In this document: in pieces, positions 25,799-30,296 of the stretch
How the letters are laid out: the number at the start of each line of letters is the position of its first letter
How positions within the stretch are numbered: the stretch's first letter is position 1
IMG/VR virus record: IMGVR_UViG_3300032222_000348
Span: 1 to 30,296 of that record
Length of the DNA: 30,296 bases
DNA from: a virus
Direction: 5' to 3' (one strand)
The notes under the pieces: generated by a model
Database searches by the model: none
Told to the model about the DNA's origin: nothing
Seen by the model: the letters and a program-made list of their open reading frames with translations, nothing else
Program-made: the position numbers and the translations under genes

Positions 25799-27597
25799 AA
25801 TATTTGCATCCTATCCATTGCGTCCTGTAATGAACTTGGCATTCTTGGTGCCCTAATCATATTCATAACAACTTCCTCTTCTTTCTCTTCTCTATCAAAA
25901 CTAAATGATTCATATGTATGTACATTTATTTCTTGATTATTATCAAACCTGGTTCTACTTATTGCATTAAATATAGACCCACAAACGGCGTCTGCTAAAT
26001 CCTTCGAACCCTTTCTTGGGTGGTCAACTTTATCTCTCATTATTTTAAGCTGAAGTAATTCATCTATCAATAAAGATATATGAGGCCCCTGCAATCTTTC
26101 TTCTAAAACAACCATTGCCATATCGTCGTAATGTTTTTTAGCAACAGACAAAATTTCAGTATTAATTCCATAAGTTTTAAGCTGCTGCATCATGTCGTGA
26201 GAATTCCATCTATCAAATGTGCATACGCTAATATTAAATCCTCTTGTTTTAAGTGCAAGAATGTAATCTTTCACCTCAGTAAAATCTACAGATTTATCTG
26301 GGGTTGGTGTCCAATACCTTACTGCATCTACATTAACTATAGGTGCTGGTTGAGAATATTCATTTGTAACTTTTACATTAACCCATCTTTCAACATGGGC
26401 TAGCGAGACTGCACAGTGGTCGTGTTTTTGTGCAAGGTCAACATGAATAAAATACTTTTTGTCTGGGTCTGGCTTAAACCATTCTTCAAGTCTGCCAAAT
26501 TTGTCTACTGCTATTGCCGTGTTGTTAAAGGCTTTTTCTACTTTTTCTCTTGATTTAAAAAATGCATCGATCATTTCTGGTGGCATGCATGCAAATCTTC
26601 CTAATGCATCTAATGAGTTTTTATAGAACGCTGTTTTAAAATCATCAATTTTTCTTGTTGGATTTACTTCCCAGGTTGGTCTTTTTAATGCGTATACTTT
26701 TGGAACTAGGTAAGATTTAATATGATCCTCTTCCCATTCTACTTCAAACTCATTTCCCTCAACCCCGTCTGGTAAATCTTCGTCCATTTTAAATTTATGA
26801 ACTCTTATAATTGTTTCTTTTTCAGCAATAGATCCTTCATAAAATTTTTGAATAGGGTCATTTTTAAATCGTGGAAAAGAAAGCAATATTACTTTACCGT
26901 AGTCTGGAAAACGTGAATCAACAGAACCCCTATACATCTCATAGATAGCATCTGCTGTTTTGGCTTGATCGTGGCCAGTAGTGTTTTCGATTGCAAAACC
27001 AGCAATCTCGTCTAGAATTACAACCAAAACGTTATAACCTTCCCAGGCTTCTCTTTCTGAGTGTCCTGAATGTACTGTAATTGCTTTATCAAATTTCATT
27101 TCAGAAGCTTTTGATTCATACTTGCCCGCAAACCATGGAGATCTCTCAATTCTTGTTTTAAAACCTTTAAAGAAAACGTTGTTGGCTTGTTGTGCGTTAA
27201 TAGCAATATTAAGAATATCTATAGAGTCACCTGGAGGTTTTCCATAATATGTTGCTGGATCTTTTAAACACAATAACAAATACACTATGTAAGAAACTGC
27301 TATTGTAGAACAGTAATCTTTGCCAGATCCTTTGCCAAGTTGTGCTATAACTTCTGTTGCAGTTTGCTTAAATATCCTGGATCCTTCATCTTCTCCAAAT
27401 AATTTAATTAGAGTTGACTCTTTATATATCTGTGAACTTTTTTCAATTAATGTATATTGAAGATCTGAAAGCGGAGGCAATCCTAAATAATTTGGGCTGG
27501 TGACAAAAGTTTTAAGTTCTACTGGCCTTTCTTCAAACTCTTCTCCGTCAAGGATATCAATAAGATCATTAAAATTAAGCTCCACTGACTTCCTCAA
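25795..27597 (-). CDS. terL: Terminase large subunit
   Basis: A 600-residue packaging motor. Walker A-like QLGKGSGKDY (86-95), Walker B VVILDE (192-197), coupling segment near LLSFPRFKND (238-247), and a nuclease domain with FIHVDLAQKHDH (383-394; D387, D393), VCTFDRWNS and KDLADAV, as in Terminase_6/RNase H-fold nucleases. The protein packages concatemeric DNA into proheads and makes the packaging cut. Starts 23 bases inside terS. Unusually, no portal gene follows. Confidence 0.93.
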   Translation of the reverse strand: MRKSVELNFNDLIDILDGEEFEERPVELKTFVTSPNYLGLPPLSDLQYTLIEKSSQIYKESTLIKLFGEDEGSRIFKQTATEVIAQLGKGSGKDYCSTIAVSYIVYLLLCLKDPATYYGKPPGDSIDILNIAINAQQANNVFFKGFKTRIERSPWFAGKYESKASEMKFDKAITVHSGHSEREAWEGYNVLVVILDEIAGFAIENTTGHDQAKTADAIYEMYRGSVDSRFPDYGKVILLSFPRFKNDPIQKFYEGSIAEKETIIRVHKFKMDEDLPDGVEGNEFEVEWEEDHIKSYLVPKVYALKRPTWEVNPTRKIDDFKTAFYKNSLDALGRFACMPPEMIDAFFKSREKVEKAFNNTAIAVDKFGRLEEWFKPDPDKKYFIHVDLAQKHDHCAVSLAHVERWVNVKVTNEYSQPAPIVNVDAVRYWTPTPDKSVDFTEVKDYILALKTRGFNISVCTFDRWNSHDMMQQLKTYGINTEILSVAKKHYDDMAMVVLEERLQGPHISLLIDELLQLKIMRDKVDHPRKGSKDLADAVCGSIFNAISRTRFDNNQEINVHTYESFSFDREEKEEEVVMNMIRAPRMPSSLQDAMDRMQIL

Positions 27598-28114
27598 TTA
27601 TCTCTATTGGCTCAACAACTCCAGTTATTTGAGAAAGTCTTTTTCCTACATCTAGTTTACATTTAGGGCAAGAAGCTGTAACCTCTTTTAATATTCCTAC
27701 TAAAATCTCTTGCTTTCTTTCTGTCTCTGCAATTTGAGATGCTATTTCGTTGTTTTCTAAAACCCCTACTGATTGAAGCATTGTAATTCTTTTTGTTTCA
27801 ATATCTGCTATAAGCTTTAATGCTCCAGCCTTTACGCTTAGTTGACCTTGAGTATCTGCATCTTCTGCTGTTTTCCAGGCTTCTTTTATTAGCATTGCGT
27901 AGTGCTGGTCTGCCCCAGAGATGGCCTCTCTTGCACGATCACGAATATTGCTGTCGTTATGTACTACCGATTTCCATTCATCGATATACTCCAGAACTTC
28001 TTTTCTTGTGTATCCAGTCATGTTGGCAATTTGGGTAGCCGAATTTCCTTTGAGCAATTCTTGCACAACTTTATTCATTCTATCAAAATGTACTGCTGGT
28101 TCTAATTCGGACAT
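27575..28114 (-). CDS. Terminase small subunit-like protein
   Basis: A 179-residue protein. An N-terminal helix-turn-helix (about 12-45; LLKGNSATQIANMTGYTRKE) is followed by helices (SIGADQHYAMLIKEAWKTAE-type segment), then a short CPKCKLD knuckle (about 150-156). The position directly before terL, the HTH and the size fit a terminase small subunit that recognises packaging DNA. The start at 28114 is set by a consensus promoter with the ATG 6 bases after -10. Confidence 0.8.
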   Translation of the reverse strand: MSELEPAVHFDRMNKVVQELLKGNSATQIANMTGYTRKEVLEYIDEWKSVVHNDSNIRDRAREAISGADQHYAMLIKEAWKTAEDADTQGQLSVKAGALKLIADIETKRITMLQSVGVLENNEIASQIAETERKQEILVGILKEVTASCPKCKLDVGKRLSQITGVVEPIEIIEEVSGA

Positions 28115-28120
28115 ATAATT

Positions 28121-28149
28121 ATTATACTTCTGGTCGACTGAAAAGTCAA
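28121..28149 (-). promoter_or_regulatory. Consensus promoter, leaderless start of the small terminase gene
   Basis: TTGACT (28144-28149), 17-base spacer, TATAAT (28121-28126), 6 bases to ATG at 28114. The -35 overlaps the last codon of the gene at 28146. Confidence 0.8.
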
Positions 28150-28469
28150 TTAGATTTTGCTATTTTATATAGTACTAAATACCCTATAAGATCATCTATA
28201 TCATTATCTCCAGCAAAGCCTTGATTATTTTTTACCCTATTTAGCTTATCATCAATTCGAACTTTTAATTGTTCTGTTGAATCCGCCGTAGAAAATATTC
28301 TTGCTGGCTCTAACGCAGAATTGCCATACGATATATTTTTATCGATTAGCATATGCGCTATTTCCAGACATGTTCCTAATATCTTGGATCCTGCTGGTGC
28401 TCCAACAGAGTGTAGGTATAAGTCTTCATACCTAAACTCTTTGGCATCTTCAAATACTGGTCTTAACAT
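28146..28469 (-). CDS. DUF1599 / Nmad1-like protein
   Basis: Read from ATG at 28469 (107 residues). That start has AGAGG 6 bases upstream; a start at 28508 would overlap the methyltransferase. Key pattern: MLIDKNISYGNSALEP, then KVRIDDKLNRVKN and GDNDIDDLIGYLVLYKI. This is the K..YGNS ... RIDDKL.R ... D..DL.GYL order of DUF1599 (nucleotide modification associated domain 1). The family is found with nucleobase-modifying genes in phages. It follows the methyltransferase and glycosyltransferase genes. Confidence 0.65.
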   Translation of the reverse strand: MLRPVFEDAKEFRYEDLYLHSVGAPAGSKILGTCLEIAHMLIDKNISYGNSALEPARIFSTADSTEQLKVRIDDKLNRVKNNQGFAGDNDIDDLIGYLVLYKIAKSN

Positions 28470-28479
28470 TTCCCGCCTC

Positions 28480-29097
28480 TTATTCGTGAATATGTTCTGG
28501 TCGAACATAATCTGGATTCTTTCGTATCCAAACTTGCCATCCTTTTTCTATAACAGTTAAATGTTCTGCATACATGTTTACAAACATGTCAATTGCTGGT
28601 CCTGGATTATATTTAGCACCTCTTGGATGTGTCCACGCATAGTCGTCGATTGCCATGATCCCACCTGGTTTTAAAAGTTCCCAGGATAGAAGTGCGTCCA
28701 TCATAAATGCCTGCGGCATATGGTCACCATCAATATAAATAAAATCATATTGTTTAGAACGATTTTTCATAAGCCATTCATCGCTATAAGATTTTTCTTT
28801 AATAAGTTGATCTTTAAATGGCTCTAGCTGTTCGTCAAAAGCAGCCTCAACATCAGAAAAATCAAATGCTTCATGTGCAACATTTCCATTCCATGGGTCT
28901 ACGCATGTAAGTTTTGATGTTTTATTGGTTAGAATATTTTCAATAGTCCATGCTGCGCTGTTACCGCAAAATGATCCGATTTCTAAAAATTTAAGATTTG
29001 GCTTTCCCCTAAATTCATCTAACAATTTATTAAAATCTTCTTGAGTTTTATTTCCTAAAAACCAATTTGGTAGTTTTTCTGCTAGTGTTCTTGGCAT
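28480..29097 (-). CDS. SAM-dependent methyltransferase (Methyltransf_24)
   Basis: A 205-residue class I methyltransferase. KFLEIGSFCGNSA (36-48) is motif I, LTCVDPWNGN (63-72) the acidic turn, YDFIYIDGDH (117-126) and LLKPGGIMAIDDYAW (141-155) follow. This is the type that often methylates sugars or macrolide-like hydroxyls. It sits between a GT25-like glycosyltransferase and an Nmad1-like gene, so a glycan or nucleobase target is plausible. One base separates it from the glycosyltransferase stop. Confidence 0.85.
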   Translation of the reverse strand: MPRTLAEKLPNWFLGNKTQEDFNKLLDEFRGKPNLKFLEIGSFCGNSAAWTIENILTNKTSKLTCVDPWNGNVAHEAFDFSDVEAAFDEQLEPFKDQLIKEKSYSDEWLMKNRSKQYDFIYIDGDHMPQAFMMDALLSWELLKPGGIMAIDDYAWTHPRGAKYNPGPAIDMFVNMYAEHLTVIEKGWQVWIRKNPDYVRPEHIHE

Positions 29098-29098
29098 G

Positions 29099-29794
29099 CT
29101 ATCTCTTTTCTGGCACTGTGTGCCACTCTTCTCTTTCTTGAAATGTTGATACTATATCATACAATTTACATCCCATTTCCGCAATAGGGTTTAGGGTATA
29201 AGATTTAAATACTTCAGGCTGTCTGTATATATACCAATCTATGGGCATATCAAAGCCATTAATTAAACATAGATCTAATATTTTTATAGCAGTTTTTTTA
29301 TTTATTATGTAGCAAAGCATGGACCAGTCTTGGTAGGCTGGAACAATATCTGTATTACCGTATATATTTTGAAATCTTGTAAATTGATTCTCATGAACAA
29401 AATAACTAAAGACTTCCCACCCTTCTGGAAGACTGTCCATATAGACACCCAATAATTCTATAAACCTGTCCTTATCAGGAACATAAATATCATCTTCCAT
29501 TAACATTAAATATTCTTTATCTGTTTCTATAAAATTTTTTATGGCCAAAAGGTTGCTGGCCCAGATTCCAAGCTCTCCCCATTTAAATTTTCTATTGGCT
29601 TTAATTAGGTTATACTTTTCATTAAAATCAAAATACTGCTCTTGGTTACTTATTAATACAGTATCTGTATTTAATCTGTCAATCTTATTGAAAAGATATG
29701 AATCAAGTTCATTAAATAGCCTAGATCTTTCTTGAGCAGATTCACCATAATTTGGAATATGAAAAATTTTATAACACATGTTGTCTAGATTCAT
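29099..29794 (-). CDS. GT25-type glycosyltransferase
   Basis: A 231-residue glycosyltransferase. KWGELGIWASNLLAIKNFIE (71-90) and YLMLMEDDIYV (95-105) form the GT25 pattern, the DD pair (101-102) being the metal/nucleotide-sugar site, and YQDWSMLCYIINKKTA the closing core. GT25 includes LPS galactosyl- and collagen hydroxylysine galactosyltransferases. The start overlaps the HTH gene as ATGA. The donor and acceptor are unknown. Confidence 0.7.
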   Translation of the reverse strand: MNLDNMCYKIFHIPNYGESAQERSRLFNELDSYLFNKIDRLNTDTVLISNQEQYFDFNEKYNLIKANRKFKWGELGIWASNLLAIKNFIETDKEYLMLMEDDIYVPDKDRFIELLGVYMDSLPEGWEVFSYFVHENQFTRFQNIYGNTDIVPAYQDWSMLCYIINKKTAIKILDLCLINGFDMPIDWYIYRQPEVFKSYTLNPIAEMGCKLYDIVSTFQEREEWHTVPEKR

Positions 29795-29937
29795 CTTTTT
29801 TTAATTAAGCCAAACTGCTCTAGGTATCTCTGTATGGTCATTGCAGAGACATTACATTCTTTTGCTATTTCTGTAACCGTTTTCTTTTGAATTACATATC
29901 TTCTTTTTAACCACTCCTGGCTTTGATAAAATTTCAT
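29791..29937 (-). CDS. Small HTH protein (48 aa)
   Basis: Reads MKFYQSQEWLKRRYVIQKKT then VTEIAKECNVSAMTIQRYLE. The segment EIAKECNVSAMTIQRYLEQF is a classic helix-turn-helix of homeodomain/Sin3-like type. It overlaps the RuvC-like gene before it and the glycosyltransferase after it, each by 4 bases (ATGA). Likely a DNA-binding accessory of resolution or packaging, by position only. Confidence 0.75.
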   Translation of the reverse strand: MKFYQSQEWLKRRYVIQKKTVTEIAKECNVSAMTIQRYLEQFGLIKKR

Positions 29938-30296
29938 CTTTCAGTTAAAACCTGATTCCCATAATATGCTATTCCAAAACTATCTGCAACATCAAAATCA
30001 TTAACCTTTAAATTATATTTATTGTTAAAGTAGTCTACAGTTCTTTGTTTTCTCATATTTCTTAATTGATTTTTATACCATGAGTCTGCGTATCCTGGGT
30101 TTGCAAGTCTTATTGCAGACTTCTCATCTTTTGTAGGATTCTTGTTACCAATGTACGCCTGCCATGCGGATGGGCTAATTGTAATAACCTTAGCGCCAGT
30201 AGACATAAGCTCAGCAATAACAACTCCATAGACATATGACAATTTTATCACAGCATCTGGAGATCTTACAAGTATTGCTCCCTCTACCACAATATA
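29934..30296 (-). CDS. RuvC-like Holliday-junction resolvase, 5' end cut by window
   Basis: The frame is open to the window edge. Within 120 residues: VVEGAILVRSPDAVIKLSYVYG (shown in parts VVEGAILV and KLSYVYG), with E of VVEG as a catalytic acid, AKVITISPSAWQAYIGN, and NDFDVADSFGIAYYG with the C-terminal DxxDA-type acids. This is the RuvC/RNase H-fold resolvase pattern, minus the first aspartate which lies outside. It resolves DNA junctions before packaging. The real start is beyond base 30296, so the GTG at 30290 is not the start. Confidence 0.85.
   Translation of the reverse strand, partial: YIVVEGAILVRSPDAVIKLSYVYGVVIAELMSTGAKVITISPSAWQAYIGNKNPTKDEKSAIRLANPGYADSWYKNQLRNMRKQRTVDYFNNKYNLKVNDFDVADSFGIAYYGNQVLTER

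Overview
The window looks like part of an AT-rich tailed bacteriophage genome, most likely infecting an actinobacterium. Phage origin rests on a small and large terminase pair, a RuvC-like resolvase, a CHAP endolysin beside a holin-like membrane protein, very tight packing and many overlapping start/stop codons. The actinobacterial assignment rests on a WhiB-type Fe-S regulator, a TipAS-like domain, a proteasome-beta-like Ntn hydrolase and pervasive leaderless promoters. A freshwater AT-rich actinobacterium (acI-type) is my inference, not something the sequence proves. All genes but one read on the minus strand; the exception is a methyltransferase at 704-1354. No gap between genes exceeds about 300 bases.

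Layout in transcription order (high to low coordinates). 30296-28146: RuvC-like resolvase (cut by the window edge), a small HTH protein, a GT25-like glycosyltransferase, a SAM methyltransferase and a DUF1599/Nmad1-like protein. 28114-25556: terminase small and large subunits and a zinc protein, followed not by a portal gene but by a CAU tRNA. 25426-21330: a small protein, a NodU-type carbamoyltransferase, a TipAS-like protein, a prolyl-4-hydroxylase-type oxygenase, a small cysteine protein, a thermonuclease and Hsp20. 21323-19884: a structured leader RNA, then an APS-kinase/nucleotidyltransferase fusion, DUF2061 and zinc-ribbon proteins. 19801-15795: an 813-residue secreted surface protein with an (EEPPA)n stalk, then the lysis cassette (two-TM protein, lipoprotein, holin candidate, endolysin). 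15757-12424: an eight-gene operon with an SGNH-like protein, two Fe(II)/2-oxoglutarate oxygenases, WhiB and small proteins. 12394-11006: a TM-coiled-coil protein, the Ntn hydrolase and small proteins. 10964-8217: secreted subtilase, small protein, methyltransferase and a second SGNH-like protein. 8111-7163: pyrimidine-dimer glycosylase-like protein, thioredoxin and a small acidic protein. 7059-6055: a secreted protein ending in a strong terminator. 5988-4301: DUF2061, two paralogous oxygenases and a zinc ribbon. 4181-1335: four small proteins, a catalase, small ORFs and an aspartyl/asparaginyl beta-hydroxylase. 704-1354 (+) and 650-1 (-) are divergent: a methyltransferase and a quinone oxidoreductase.

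Three themes tie the window together. (1) Expression: at least twelve genes have a TATAAT-like -10 box 6-9 bases before the start codon, so their mRNAs should be leaderless. Structural and stress genes instead have Shine-Dalgarno leaders, several with palindromes at the promoter. (2) Post-translational or nucleotide modification: six Fe(II)/2OG oxygenases, three methyltransferases, a GT25 glycosyltransferase, a carbamoyltransferase, two SGNH-like proteins and an Nmad1-like protein lie in 30 kb, together with a proline-rich surface protein that could be a substrate. (3) Host maintenance under stress: catalase, thioredoxin, Hsp20, a photolesion glycosylase and a proteasome-like hydrolase. Portal, capsid, tail-tube and polymerase genes are not seen here, so this is a segment of a larger genome.
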